The notes: generated by a model not told the origin, from the letters alone. Numbered from the stretch's first letter, positions 1 through 8,543 are shown. The stretch is 22,759 nt of DNA from Streptomyces viridochromogenes (GCF_001270495.1 NZ_LGUR01000006.1:1-22759); one strand, 5' to 3'. A program made the numbers and translations.

Positions 1-81
1 CACCCCCCGCCCCCCATCCAAGTCATGGTCGTAACAGCAGCCCACACCACACGCAGCTCGCACTGAGGGGTGGACCCAGCC

Positions 82-1275
82 GTGACCGACACCGCACGCG
101 CGCGCAGCAGAAGGGGGCCCATACGGCGGTGGGCGCGGCGTGGGGCCCTCGGCGTCGCGTTGGTGCTCGTCGCCGCCGGCGGGGCCGGGTGGGCCGTATA
201 CGCCAAGCTCGACTCGAACATCACGCCCGACGAGGCCGCCGCCGCCGAACTCGCCCGGTACGAGAAGGAGCGCCCCACCTCACTCGTGCGCGACGCCCAG
301 AACATCCTGCTCATCGGGTCGGACTCGCGAGCGGGCCGGGCGAACCGGCGCTACGGACGCGACTCCGGGACCGAGCGGTCCGACACCACCATCCTGCTGC
401 ACCTCTCCGCCCAGCGCCGCAGCGCCACCGCCGTCTCGATACCCCGCGACCTGATGGTGGACGTCCCCGGCTGCCGCCGCCCCGACGGCAGCCGCACCGA
501 GCCCATGTTCGCGATGTTCAACTACGCCTTCCAGAAGGGCGGCTCGGCCTGCACGATCCGCACCGTGGAGCGGCTCACCGACATCCGCGTCGACCACCAC
601 ATGGTCGTCGACTTCCACGGCTTCAAGGAGATGGTCGACGCCGTCGACGGCGTCGAGATCTGCCTCGCCCAGCCCATCAACGACAAGGCCGCCAAACTGC
701 GGCTCCCGGCCGGGAAGGTGACGCTCAACGGCGAGCAGGCGCTCGGCTACGTCCGCGCCCGCAAGTCCCTCGGCGACGGCAGCGACACCGACCGCATGGA
801 GCGCCAGCAGCGCTTCCTCGCCGCGCTCGTGCACAAGGTGCAGAGCAACGACGTCCTGCTGAATCCGGTCCGGCTCTACCCGGTCCTGGACGCCGCCACG
901 TCCTCCCTCACCACCGACCCCGACCTGGCCAGTTTGCGCGGTTTGTACGAACTCGCTCGCGGCGTGCGCGACATCCCCACCGAACGCGTGCAATTTCTCA
1001 CGGTCCCCCGGGAGTCGTACATATACAACGCCAATCGCGACCAACTGGTAGAGCCCGAAGCGGAGCGGCTCTTCGAGCGGCTGCGGATCGACGCCCCGGT
1101 GGAAGTCGTGAATTCGCCCGAAACGTCCCAGGGCCCTTCGCGCGGTTCCTCGCACAGGAGTTCCCACAACGGCGACGGAAAGCCCTCCGAACGCCAACCC
1201 GACGAGCCCGCGGACCCCACTTCCCCGGCACCCACCTTCCGGGGTAACACAGCCGCCGAGAAGCCCTGCCGGTAA
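82..1275 (+). CDS. LCP (LytR-CpsA-Psr) family glycopolymer ligase, LCP-1
   Basis: Membrane-anchored LCP enzyme, predicted to transfer a polyprenyl-phosphate-linked glycopolymer onto peptidoglycan on the outer face of the membrane. GTG at 82 is preferred to the in-frame GTG at 70 because GAGGGG (65-70) lies about 11 nt upstream of 82. The product is 397 aa: a basic cytosolic tail, one membrane segment (about residues 21-41), then the LCP core with NILLIGSDSR, DTTILLHLS, SIPRDLMVDVPG, VDHHMVVDF, LNGEQALGYVRAR and DTDRMERQQRF. The arginines of PRD, RAR and DRMER match the family's pyrophosphate-binding positions. There is no LytR_C domain; the protein ends in a Ser/Pro-rich tail with a near-terminal Cys (EKPCR). 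It has exactly four cysteines. The last third uses more A/T-ending codons than the neighbouring LCP genes. The family is clear; the glycopolymer is unknown. Confidence 0.93.
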   Translation: MTDTARARSRRGPIRRWARRGALGVALVLVAAGGAGWAVYAKLDSNITPDEAAAAELARYEKERPTSLVRDAQNILLIGSDSRAGRANRRYGRDSGTERSDTTILLHLSAQRRSATAVSIPRDLMVDVPGCRRPDGSRTEPMFAMFNYAFQKGGSACTIRTVERLTDIRVDHHMVVDFHGFKEMVDAVDGVEICLAQPINDKAAKLRLPAGKVTLNGEQALGYVRARKSLGDGSDTDRMERQQRFLAALVHKVQSNDVLLNPVRLYPVLDAATSSLTTDPDLASLRGLYELARGVRDIPTERVQFLTVPRESYIYNANRDQLVEPEAERLFERLRIDAPVEVVNSPETSQGPSRGSSHRSSHNGDGKPSERQPDEPADPTSPAPTFRGNTAAEKPCR

Positions 1276-1499
1276 AGCGCTCACCAAGTCGGCGAACCCC
1301 AGTTCAAAGAAATGCGACGGATTGCCCGGTTGTAGGGACGTGGAATTTGTCACCGTCGTCGCCCGACGCTGAACTGGGCGGATAGTGTGAGCGATCCGGT
1401 GCACCCGGCCGTAGTTAGGCTTGCGCACTGTTTGACCGAGACCCGAGCGCCTTGGAGGGGGTAGGCGCCGCGTGGCCCCGACGGAGGATTCAGACAACC

Positions 1500-3311
1500 G
1501 TGGACGCGCAAGGCCGTGGGCGGGCGGACGACATCGACCCCGCAGACCAGTGGGTGCTCAATCCGAACACCGGTGAATACGAACTGCGACTGACCCCTTC
1601 CGCTCCGCAGTCGTCGGTTCCGGGACCGCGTAGATCCGCGTCCCGGGCCGGCGCCGCCGCGCATGGGGCCGGCCCGCGCGCCGGGGGCGTGGCCAGCGCC
1701 GGGGGTGCGGGTGGCGCCGCCGGTGCCGTACGCAACCGGACCGCCGCCCCGGACCGCGAGGGTCGCGACACACGACCCGCGCCCGGCCGCGAGGTCCCGT
1801 CGCAGCGCAGGCGCCGAGGCGCGCCCGAGGAGCCGTCGGCGGGGCGGCGCGGTCGTCGGCCTGCGAAGAAGAGCAAGGCGAAGAAGGCCCTGCTCTGGAC
1901 CGGCGGTGTGACCGCGTTCGTGGTGGTCGCCGCCGCGATCGGCGGGTACCTCTATCTCGAGCACCTCAACGACAACATCCAGTCCGTCTCCGACGACGGC
2001 GCGAGCACCGGTGGCTTCTCGAAGGACAAGGCCATCAACATCCTGCTCATCGGCACGGACAAGCGCACCGGAGCGGGCAACGACAAGTACGGCGACTCGG
2101 GCAGCGCCGGGCACGCCGACACCACGATCCTGCTGCACGTCTCCAAGGACCGCTCGAACGCGACCGCGCTCAGCATCCCGCGCGACCTCATCGTGGACAT
2201 CCCGGACTGCCAGACGGAGCAGGAGGACGGCACCCAGAAGGTCATCCCGGGCGAGACCGGTGTCCGCTTCAACACCAGCCTCGGCCAGGAAGGCCGTACG
2301 CCCAGCTGCACCATGCGGACGGTCACCGAGCTGACCGGGGTCAAGCCGGACAACTTCATGGTGGCCGACTTCAACGCGGTGAAGACGCTGACGACGGCGG
2401 TCGGCGGCGTCGAGGTGTGCCTGGCCAAGGACATCGACGACCCCGACTCCCACCTCAACCTGCCCAAGGGCGAGCATGTGATCGAGGGCGAGCAGGCGCT
2501 GGCGTTCGTCCGCACCCGCCACTCCGTCGGTTTCGGTGGCGACCTGAGCCGGATCGGGCTCCAGCAGCAGTTCCTCAGCGCGCTGATGCGGAAGCTGAAG
2601 TCCAACGACACGCTCACCAGCCCGACCAAGATGATCAAGCTGGCCGAGGCGGGCACCGAGGCGCTGACCGTCGACAGCAACCTCGACAGCATCGACAAGT
2701 TGAAGGACCTCGGCCTGGAGCTGGGCAAGCTCAACACCAAGAACCTGACCTTCACCACGGTTCCGGTGATAGACAACCCGGCCGAGAAGGTGAAGACCAC
2801 CGTCGTGCTCAACGAGACGACGGCGCCCCAGGTCTTCCAGGCGATCCAGAACGACGTCTCCTTCACCGAGGTCAAGCAGCAGAAGAAGAAGGAGGCCGCC
2901 GCCGTGGCCGCCCGGCTGAAGGGCACCAAGGCCGACGTCTCCGAGGTGCGGGTGCAGGTCTTCAACGGCGGTGCGCCCGCGGGCAGCGCCCAGGAGACCC
3001 TCTCCTGGCTGCAGACCGAGGAGGGCGTGACCAAGTCCGAGAACGCGGGCAACGCTCCGGCGACGCTGTCGAAGACGACGCTCGAGTACGCCCCGGACCA
3101 GGCGGACCAGGCACGCCGGCTCGCCGCGATCATGGGGCTTTCCGGTTCCGCGATGAAGCCCGGCGAGAGCGTGACCAACTCCCAGGGCCTGCCCACGATG
3201 ACACTGACGCTGGGCAAGGACTTCAAGGGTGCGGGCGTCTCGCTCACGGCCCCGACGAAGGCGCCCGACGTGGAGAAGTCCACCGCCGACAAGGTCGAGT
3301 GCGCGAAGTAG
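1500..3311 (+). CDS. LCP family glycopolymer ligase with C-terminal LytR_C domain, LCP-2
   Basis: Second LCP ligase. GTG at 1500 is chosen because ACGGAGGA (1481-1488) lies 11 nt upstream; a TTG at 1452 has no good site and its extension does not look like protein. The product is 603 aa. A cytosolic extension of about 130 residues opens with a QWVLNPNTGEYELRL stretch (about 18-32), followed by low-complexity Arg/Ala/Gly sequence. A membrane segment follows at about 131-152, then the LCP core with NILLIGTDKR, DTTILLHVS, SIPRDLIVDIPD, GEQALAFVRTRH and DLSRIGLQQQF. The C-terminal LytR_C domain starts at VRVQVFNGG, about residue 480. Four cysteines: IPDC, PSCT, EVCL and the near-terminal VECAK. 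The 224-bp spacer after LCP-1 suggests its own promoter, but none could be assigned with confidence. Confidence 0.93.
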   Translation: MDAQGRGRADDIDPADQWVLNPNTGEYELRLTPSAPQSSVPGPRRSASRAGAAAHGAGPRAGGVASAGGAGGAAGAVRNRTAAPDREGRDTRPAPGREVPSQRRRRGAPEEPSAGRRGRRPAKKSKAKKALLWTGGVTAFVVVAAAIGGYLYLEHLNDNIQSVSDDGASTGGFSKDKAINILLIGTDKRTGAGNDKYGDSGSAGHADTTILLHVSKDRSNATALSIPRDLIVDIPDCQTEQEDGTQKVIPGETGVRFNTSLGQEGRTPSCTMRTVTELTGVKPDNFMVADFNAVKTLTTAVGGVEVCLAKDIDDPDSHLNLPKGEHVIEGEQALAFVRTRHSVGFGGDLSRIGLQQQFLSALMRKLKSNDTLTSPTKMIKLAEAGTEALTVDSNLDSIDKLKDLGLELGKLNTKNLTFTTVPVIDNPAEKVKTTVVLNETTAPQVFQAIQNDVSFTEVKQQKKKEAAAVAARLKGTKADVSEVRVQVFNGGAPAGSAQETLSWLQTEEGVTKSENAGNAPATLSKTTLEYAPDQADQARRLAAIMGLSGSAMKPGESVTNSQGLPTMTLTLGKDFKGAGVSLTAPTKAPDVEKSTADKVECAK

Positions 3312-3474
3312 CGACCCAACGGGCCTGTCTCACATCCGACTTGGGGTGAGGCGGTTCCGCTCCCGTTACGACGTCCACGGCGCCCCGGCCGCGGCCGGAC
3401 GCCGCGGCGCACGAAATCTGCCGCGGGGAACGCAACTGTGCCGGACGCTCGTTGGTCTGACACACGACACCGGT

Positions 3475-3499
3475 GTGCCGGCCGGCGTTGGCCGGGCAC
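3475..3499. terminator. Hairpin in LCP-2/LCP-3 spacer, possible terminator
   Basis: GTGCC-GGCC (3475-3483) pairs with GGCC-g-GGCAC (3490-3499) across a 6-nt loop, with one bulged G. It lies about 160 bp downstream of the LCP-2 stop, so it could be a terminator or a leader structure for LCP-3. There is no U-tract, which is common for actinobacterial terminators. Confidence 0.35.
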
Positions 3500-3569
3500 G
3501 GCGCACGGCCGTACCCGGCGCGGATTTTGCCGACACGTGGCCAACCCGGCTCGGACCCAAAGGGGTCTG

Positions 3570-3668
3570 ACAGGTGGCGAACCGGTGCCGGACAGGGTGT
3601 CCGACAGGGTGCACTCCGCACCGGACAGGGAGGTCCGGGGCGGGACGAAGCCGTGTCGGCACAGGGTG
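3570..3668 (+). repeat. Five spaced ACAGGGTG-like octamers upstream of LCP-3
   Basis: ACAGGTGG (3570), ACAGGGTG (3592), ACAGGGTG (3604), ACAGGGAG (3625) and ACAGGGTG (3661) all lie on the plus strand. Three are preceded by CCG or CCGG. Start-to-start spacings are 22, 12, 21 and 36 bp. The copies lie outside any credible reading frame and could be iterated regulator-binding sites. Some recurrence is expected in G-rich sequence. Confidence 0.4.
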
Positions 3669-3731
3669 GGGAAGGGCAGAGAGTTGGCGCAGAGCAGTGT
3701 GCAGGGGAAGGCCCCCGCGGTGGAGGACACC

Positions 3732-5321
3732 ATGTCCCTCACCCCGCAGGCCGACCAGGACACGCCGGCCGACCAGGGCGGCCGGCACGGTGGTGGCGGG
3801 GGCCGCAGAGGCGGGCGGGGCGCCGACGGCAGGCGCCGCAGACGGCGTGCGCTGCGCTGGTCGGCGACGGTTCTGGCGGTGGTGATACTGGGCACCGCGG
3901 GTGCCGGGTATCTCTACTACCAGCACCTCAACGGCAATCTGAAGAAGGACGACCTCAACATCGGCGACGCGAAGGACCGCGCCGCCCGGACCGAGGCGAA
4001 CGCGGCCGGTCAGACGCCGCTGAACATCCTGCTGATCGGCTCGGACGCGCGGGACAGCAAGGAGAACCAGAAGCTCGGCGGCGCCAAGGAGACGTTCGGC
4101 GGCACCCCGCTCGCCGATGTGCAGATGCTGCTGCACGTGTCCGCCGACCGCACCAACATGTCGGTGGTGAGCATGCCGCGCGACACCCTGGTGAACATGC
4201 CCAAGTGCACGGACCCGGACAGCGGGGACGTGTTCCAGGCCCGCGAGCGCACGATGACGAACCAGTCTCTGGGCCGCGGCGGCCCCGGGTGCACGGTGGC
4301 GACGTGGGAGAAGCTGACCGACATCCACATCGACCACTTCATGATGATCGACTTCTCCGGTGTGGTGTCGATGGCGGACGCGATCGGCGGCGTCCCGGTC
4401 TGTGTGAACGCCAACATCCACTCCAAGGACAGCAAGGGCCACGGCTCGGGGCTGAAGCTGGAGAAGGGCACGACGTACATCAAGGGCGAGCAGGCCCTGC
4501 AGTGGCTGCGCACCCGGTACGGCTTCGAGGACGGCAGCGACCTGGCCCGCGCCAAGGCGCAGCACCAGTACATGAACTCGATGGTCCGCGAGCTGCGCAA
4601 GAGCGCCAAGCTGAGCAACCCGGGCAAGCTGCGCGCCCTCGCCGAGGCGGCCACCAAGGCACTCACCGTCGACCCGGGCCTCGGCACGGTCGCGAAGCTG
4701 TACGACCTGGCGGGCGAGCTCAAGAAGGTGCCGACGTCGCGCATCACCATGACGACGATGCCCAACGAGTACGACACGATCCAGACCGGCCGGGTGGTAC
4801 CGACCGAGGACGCTGCCAAGCTGTTCCGGCTGGTGCGCGACGACATCGCCCTCGACGGCAAGGACAAGAAGAAGCCGACCAAGGAGAAGACCTCCACCGA
4901 TCCCGCCGCGGCGGACGACGAGATCGCGGTCCAGGTGCGGAACGGCACCCGCACCGACACCCTCGCCCCGGCCTCCGGCCGTGCGACCACCATCGCCGGG
5001 GTGCTCGTCGACAAGGGCTTCACCCGGGCCGTGGCGGACGCCTCGACCACACCGGTCGAGGACACGACGCTGGTCCGCTACCCGAGCGCCGACCTGGAGG
5101 GCGACGCCCAGCGGGTCGCCAAGGCCCTCGGCATCCCCACCAGTGCCGTGGAGAAGTCCACGGACGTCTCGGGCGTCACGCTCGTGGTCGGCGCCGACTG
5201 GCGGAAGGGTACGGCGTACAAGGCGCCGAAGCAGGACGACAAGACGCCGGACACGGCGGAGGCGCTCAACGCCTCCGACACCAAGGCGTGCATGAAGGTG
5301 GACCCGGACTTCACCTGGTGA
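3732..5321 (+). CDS. LCP family glycopolymer ligase with C-terminal LytR_C domain, LCP-3
   Basis: Third LCP ligase. ATG at 3732 is chosen because GGAGG (3722-3726) sits 5 nt upstream; in-frame GTG 3720 and TTG 3684 are alternatives. The product is 529 aa: a Gly/Arg-rich cytosolic tail, a membrane segment (about 41-63), and the LCP core with NILLIGSDAR, DVQMLLHVS, SMPRDTLVNMPKC, HIDHFMMIDF, GEQALQWLRTRYG and DLARAKAQHQY. LytR_C starts near residue 396 at EIAVQVRNGT. At two core positions it departs from LCP-1 and LCP-2: DVQ replaces DTT, and the RTR and D..R sites are separated by a GFEDGS insert. Four cysteines: MPKC, PGCT, PVCV and near-terminal KACM. It is convergent with the glycosyltransferase, with only 24 bp between the stops. 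Confidence 0.93.
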   Translation: MSLTPQADQDTPADQGGRHGGGGGRRGGRGADGRRRRRRALRWSATVLAVVILGTAGAGYLYYQHLNGNLKKDDLNIGDAKDRAARTEANAAGQTPLNILLIGSDARDSKENQKLGGAKETFGGTPLADVQMLLHVSADRTNMSVVSMPRDTLVNMPKCTDPDSGDVFQARERTMTNQSLGRGGPGCTVATWEKLTDIHIDHFMMIDFSGVVSMADAIGGVPVCVNANIHSKDSKGHGSGLKLEKGTTYIKGEQALQWLRTRYGFEDGSDLARAKAQHQYMNSMVRELRKSAKLSNPGKLRALAEAATKALTVDPGLGTVAKLYDLAGELKKVPTSRITMTTMPNEYDTIQTGRVVPTEDAAKLFRLVRDDIALDGKDKKKPTKEKTSTDPAAADDEIAVQVRNGTRTDTLAPASGRATTIAGVLVDKGFTRAVADASTTPVEDTTLVRYPSADLEGDAQRVAKALGIPTSAVEKSTDVSGVTLVVGADWRKGTAYKAPKQDDKTPDTAEALNASDTKACMKVDPDFTW

Positions 5322-5345
5322 CGGGCACCGCCCGCCCGGCGGGGC

Positions 5346-6389
5346 TCAGTTGGCGCTGAGCACGGCCGGGCGGCGGGAGGCGATGACCTTCTTCGCCAGG
5401 GAGCGCGGGCTGGTCAGGAAGCCGTAGCCCCAGGACATGTGCATGGTGGCGAGGGCGACCGGGATCTGGAGGCGTGCCTTCAGCGGGAGGCCCTTGCCGG
5501 CCGGGAGCGAGCCGGCGGTGATGGCCGCGAGGTAGCCGCCGGGGATCACCAGGGCCCACGGGGTGACCAGGGCGCCCGCCACAAGGCCCGCCGCGATCGC
5601 GCACACGGCCGTCGGCGGGGCGAGATAGCGCAGGTTGATGGAGCCGGCGTGGTAGCGGGCGACGACGTGCCGCCAGCGGCCGTAGTCCTTGTACTGCTTG
5701 GCGAGCGCCTTCACCGACGGCCTCGGGCGGTACGACACCTTCAGCTCGGGCGAGAACCAGATGAGCCCGCCCGCCTCCCGGATCCGGAAGTTGAGCTCCC
5801 AGTCCTGGGCGCGGATGAACTCCTCGTTGTAGCCGCCCTGTTGCTCCAGCGCCTCGCGCCGGAAGACCCCGAGGTAGACGGTCTCGGCCGACTGGGCCGC
5901 GCCGCCGGTGTGGAAGGCCGCGTTGCCGACCCCGATCTTCGAGGTCATCGCGGCGGCGACCGCGTGCTCCCAGTCGTTCTCGCCCTCGGCGTGCATGATG
6001 CCGCCGACGTTCTGCGCGCCGGTCTCCTCCAGGAGCCGTACGGCGGTGGCGATGTAGTTCGGCGAGAGCATGCCGTGGCCGTCGACGCGGACGACGATCG
6101 GGTGCCGGGATGCCTTGATCGCGGCGTTGAGGGCGGCGGGCGTGCGACCGGTGGGGTTCGGGACCGTGTGCACGCGCTTGTTTTTATTGGATGCAGTCTC
6201 CCGGACGAGCTCGGCGGCGATCTCGTCCGTACGGTCCGTGGACGGACCGAGGGCGATCACAACCTCCATCTCGCCGGCGTACTCCTGCGCGAGGATCGCT
6301 TGGACGGCTCCGCGCAGATGCCGCTCCTCGTTCAGGACGGGCATGATGACGGACACGGCGGGGAGCTGCACGTCGGGATTGGCGTTCAT
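5346..6389 (-). CDS. Family 2 glycosyltransferase with C-terminal membrane segments
   Basis: GT-A fold, family 2 glycosyltransferase, probably adding a sugar from a nucleotide donor to a lipid-linked acceptor at the inner membrane face. The product is 347 aa. The N-terminus has VSVIMPVLNEERHL (about 13-26) and the GPSTDRT donor-site region. The metal-binding acidic motif reads VRVDGHG (about 97-103), and the acceptor/base region reads AQDWELNFR, corresponding to the usual ED-x-E-L-x-x-R. Two hydrophobic segments (YLAPPTAVCAIAAGLVAGAL and the stretch after VTPWA) suggest a C-terminal membrane anchor. ATG at 6389 is the natural start before LPAVSVIMP, although the site upstream is weak. Lying among LCP genes, it fits wall-glycopolymer synthesis. 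The substrate is unknown. An unusual run of AAT AAA AAC AAG codons occurs near residues 68-71. Confidence 0.9.
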   Translation of the reverse strand: MNANPDVQLPAVSVIMPVLNEERHLRGAVQAILAQEYAGEMEVVIALGPSTDRTDEIAAELVRETASNKNKRVHTVPNPTGRTPAALNAAIKASRHPIVVRVDGHGMLSPNYIATAVRLLEETGAQNVGGIMHAEGENDWEHAVAAAMTSKIGVGNAAFHTGGAAQSAETVYLGVFRREALEQQGGYNEEFIRAQDWELNFRIREAGGLIWFSPELKVSYRPRPSVKALAKQYKDYGRWRHVVARYHAGSINLRYLAPPTAVCAIAAGLVAGALVTPWALVIPGGYLAAITAGSLPAGKGLPLKARLQIPVALATMHMSWGYGFLTSPRSLAKKVIASRRPAVLSAN

Positions 6390-6530
6390 AGGGGGCTCAC
6401 GTTACCGCGAACGGGGGACAGCGGTGCGCCCCGCCGGGGTCGCTGCCCCGGGCAGCAGATCGTATGGGCCTACGGTGCTCACGGATCCCACGTACGGCCC
6501 CCAGGGCAACCCCAGCGGAGGTATCCCCCC

Positions 6531-7985
6531 ATGCCCACGCCGCCCCGCCGCTCTTCCGCCCCGCCGCAGCGCAGCCCGCAGCCGTCCCGTGGCGGGGCGC
6601 GGCCGGTCGCGCCCGGACGGCGGAGGCGGCCGCGCTGGGCCATGCGGGCGGTGACCACGCTGTCGGTCGTGGTCCTCGCCTCGGCCGGGATCGGGCATGC
6701 GGTGGTGACCAGCCTGGACGCGAAGATCGCGCGCGTGGACCCGTTCAAGGACATGAAGAACCGGCCGCAGGCCGGACACGGGATGAACGTCCTGCTCGTC
6801 GGCACGGACGGCCGCGACCGCATCAGCGCGGAGGAGCGGCGCAAGTACCGGCTCGGCGGCGCCCCCTGTCACTGCACCGACACGATCATGATCGTGCACA
6901 TCTCGGAGGACCGGGAGCGGGCGAGCGTGGTGAGCCTGCCGCGCGACTCGTACGCCGAAGTACCCGCCGGTGAGGGGCGCAAGGCCCATCCGATCAAGAT
7001 CAACGCGGCGTACGCGGAGGGCGGTCCGAACCTCACCGTGCGCACGGTCGAGCACATGACCCACGTCAAGATCGACCACTATCTGGAGGTCGACTTCACC
7101 AGCTTCATGAAGACGGTGGACGTGGTCGGCGGCGTGCAGATCTGCACCGCCGAGCCCCTGCAGGACTCGTACACCGGACTGGACCTGCCGGCCGGCCGGC
7201 ACCGGCTGATGGGCGGCGAGGCGTTGCAGTACGTCCGGGCGCGGCATGTCGACAGCGACGCCGACCTGGGCCGGGTGCACCGCCAGCAGCGGTTCATGGC
7301 GGCGCTGGTCGAGCGGGCGACGTCGTCCGGGATCCTGCTGAACCCGATGCGGTTCCGGGACGTGACGCGGGCCGTGCTGGGCTCGGTGCGGGCCGACAAG
7401 GGCTTCGGCACGGGCGAGCTGCTCGACCTCGGGCGGGCGATGCGGAACTTCTCGCCGTCGTCGTCGGAGTTCACGACCGTGCCGATCGGGCAGCTGGAGT
7501 ACGACGTGAAGGGCGTCGGCTCCACGGTGAAGTGGGACACCGCCCAGGCCGCACGCCTCTTCCGGGCCCTGCGCGAGGACAAGCCGCTGTCCGCGCACCG
7601 GCCGAAGCGCCAGGCGGTCCCGGTGGAGGTCGCCCCGAAGCAGATCCACGTCCAGGTGGAGAACGGCACGAGGGAGAACGACCTCGGCAAACGCGTCGAC
7701 GCGGCGCTGGCGGCGACCGGGTTCCGCACGACGGGGCGCCCGGTGACCGCGGCGGACCGCGCAGCCAAGCGCACGGTCGTCGCCCACGACCCCGGTTGGG
7801 ACCGCTCGGCCAAGTCCCTGGCGGCCGCGCTGCCGGGAAGTGAGCTGCGGGCGGTGAAGGGGCTGGGGCCGACGCTGAAGGTGATCGTCGGGGCGGACTA
7901 CAAGAAGGTGCGCAAGGTACGGGCGGAGGACCCGACGCAGGGCCAGTCCATCGTGGTGCGGGGGGACGAGGCGGGGTGCGCGTAG
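6531..7985 (+). CDS. LCP family glycopolymer ligase with C-terminal LytR_C domain, LCP-4
   Basis: Fourth LCP ligase. The frame is open far upstream, but that part is antisense to the glycosyltransferase. ATG at 6531 is chosen because GGAGG (6517-6521) lies 9 nt upstream and the sequence from there is a typical basic tail plus membrane segment (about 37-58). The product is 484 aa with NVLLVGTDGRDR, DTIMIVHIS, SLPRDSYAEVP, IDHYLEVDF, GEALQYVRARH and DLGRVHRQQRF. LytR_C begins near residue 371 at IHVQVENGT. It also has four cysteines, but two form a CHC motif (APCHCTDT) just before the DT of the core instead of the usual sites after PRD. The others are QICT and the near-terminal EAGCA. It is divergent from the glycosyltransferase across 141 bp, so the two may share a control region. 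Confidence 0.93.
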   Translation: MPTPPRRSSAPPQRSPQPSRGGARPVAPGRRRRPRWAMRAVTTLSVVVLASAGIGHAVVTSLDAKIARVDPFKDMKNRPQAGHGMNVLLVGTDGRDRISAEERRKYRLGGAPCHCTDTIMIVHISEDRERASVVSLPRDSYAEVPAGEGRKAHPIKINAAYAEGGPNLTVRTVEHMTHVKIDHYLEVDFTSFMKTVDVVGGVQICTAEPLQDSYTGLDLPAGRHRLMGGEALQYVRARHVDSDADLGRVHRQQRFMAALVERATSSGILLNPMRFRDVTRAVLGSVRADKGFGTGELLDLGRAMRNFSPSSSEFTTVPIGQLEYDVKGVGSTVKWDTAQAARLFRALREDKPLSAHRPKRQAVPVEVAPKQIHVQVENGTRENDLGKRVDAALAATGFRTTGRPVTAADRAAKRTVVAHDPGWDRSAKSLAAALPGSELRAVKGLGPTLKVIVGADYKKVRKVRAEDPTQGQSIVVRGDEAGCA

Positions 7986-8163
7986 GGCGGCCCTAACCTC
8001 AATGGACCCGTACGGCACTCCTTGGCGGAATGCCGGGCGCGTTGGCTCGTGCGGCATCTGGTGTGAATTGTTCGTGTCCGCCCGATGGCGCGGCGCGGAG
8101 GGCGGGCGTAGGACGGAAGGGCACGGGGCCCGCTACCGGGCTCCCGCACCCCCAGGAGGAGCC

Positions 8164-8526
8164 ATGACCCAGCCCGGAACCATGCCTGCCATGAGCAAGG
8201 AGATGCAGGACTGCGTCGACGCGTGCATGACCTGCCACAGCATCTGCGAGGAGACCATGAGCTCCTGCATGCAGATGGGCGGCCAGGCCCAGATGCAGAT
8301 CATGCGGGCGCTCATGGACTGCGCCGAGACGACCCGCATGTGCGCGGACATGATGATGCGCCGCTCGCCGATGTCGCCCGAGATGTGCGCGATGTGCGCC
8401 AAGGCCTGTGAGATGTGCGCCGAGGCGTGTATGTCCATGCCGGACGATCAGCAGATGATGCGCTGTGCCGAGGCGTGTCGCCGCTGCGCCAGCACCTGCC
8501 GTGCGATGGCGGGCGCCACGATGTGA
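8164..8526 (+). CDS. Four-helix-bundle copper-binding protein (Csp-like, DUF326 type)
   Basis: Small cytosolic cysteine-rich protein of the copper storage protein type, in which a four-helix bundle lined with Cys binds many Cu(I) ions. The product is 120 aa with 16 Cys and many Met, arranged as repeated C-x3-C and C-x2-C pairs along predicted helices: CVDACMTCHSIC, MDCAETTRMC, MCAMCAKACEMCAEAC, RCAEACRRCASTC. No signal peptide is visible, so it resembles the cytosolic Csp3 class rather than exported Csp1. AGGAGGA (8154-8160) precedes ATG 8164. It is flanked by LCP genes and ends at a strong bidirectional hairpin. No CsoR-type palindrome was evident in the 178 bp upstream. It probably buffers intracellular copper and may link functionally to the copper operon at 19352. 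Confidence 0.9.
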   Translation: MTQPGTMPAMSKEMQDCVDACMTCHSICEETMSSCMQMGGQAQMQIMRALMDCAETTRMCADMMMRRSPMSPEMCAMCAKACEMCAEACMSMPDDQQMMRCAEACRRCASTCRAMAGATM

Positions 8527-8543
8527 CGACCGCCTGACGCAGT

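Larger units (their letters stand above)
3312..3731. other. 420-bp non-coding spacer/leader between LCP-2 and LCP-3
   Basis: No convincing gene was found here. The frame open into LCP-3 from 3438 reads as low-complexity Arg/Gly sequence and lacks a ribosome site until just before 3732. The stretch holds a 10-bp palindrome (ACACCGGTGT, 3467-3476), a hairpin (3475-3499) and five spaced copies of an ACAGGGTG-like octamer between 3570 and 3668. It therefore probably contains the promoter and a long leader for LCP-3. No -10/-35 pair could be assigned. Confidence 0.5.

Noticed and set aside
1276..1499. Promoter upstream of LCP-2 (TTGTCA at 1347 with TAGTGT at 1383)
   Set aside because: The spacing is 30 bp, far from the usual 16-19 bp. 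An envelope-stress sigma-type match was also not found.
1952..3895. A 647-codon minus-strand open frame across LCP-2
   Set aside because: High GC keeps reverse frames open. The plus strand encodes a clear LCP protein with LytR_C, and the reverse translation is Ser/Arg/Pro-rich with no motif.
5331..5345. Short GC hairpin between LCP-3 and the glycosyltransferase
   Set aside because: The stem is only 5 bp with a 3-nt loop; such pairs are expected by chance at this GC content.
5439..6530. Long open extension upstream of LCP-4
   Set aside because: It is antisense to the glycosyltransferase, rich in Arg/Gly/Ala with no domain pattern, and a good ribosome site precedes ATG 6531.
7986..8163. CsoR-type copper operator upstream of the csp-like gene
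   Set aside because: No convincing palindrome of the expected kind was seen, only short G/C inverted runs.
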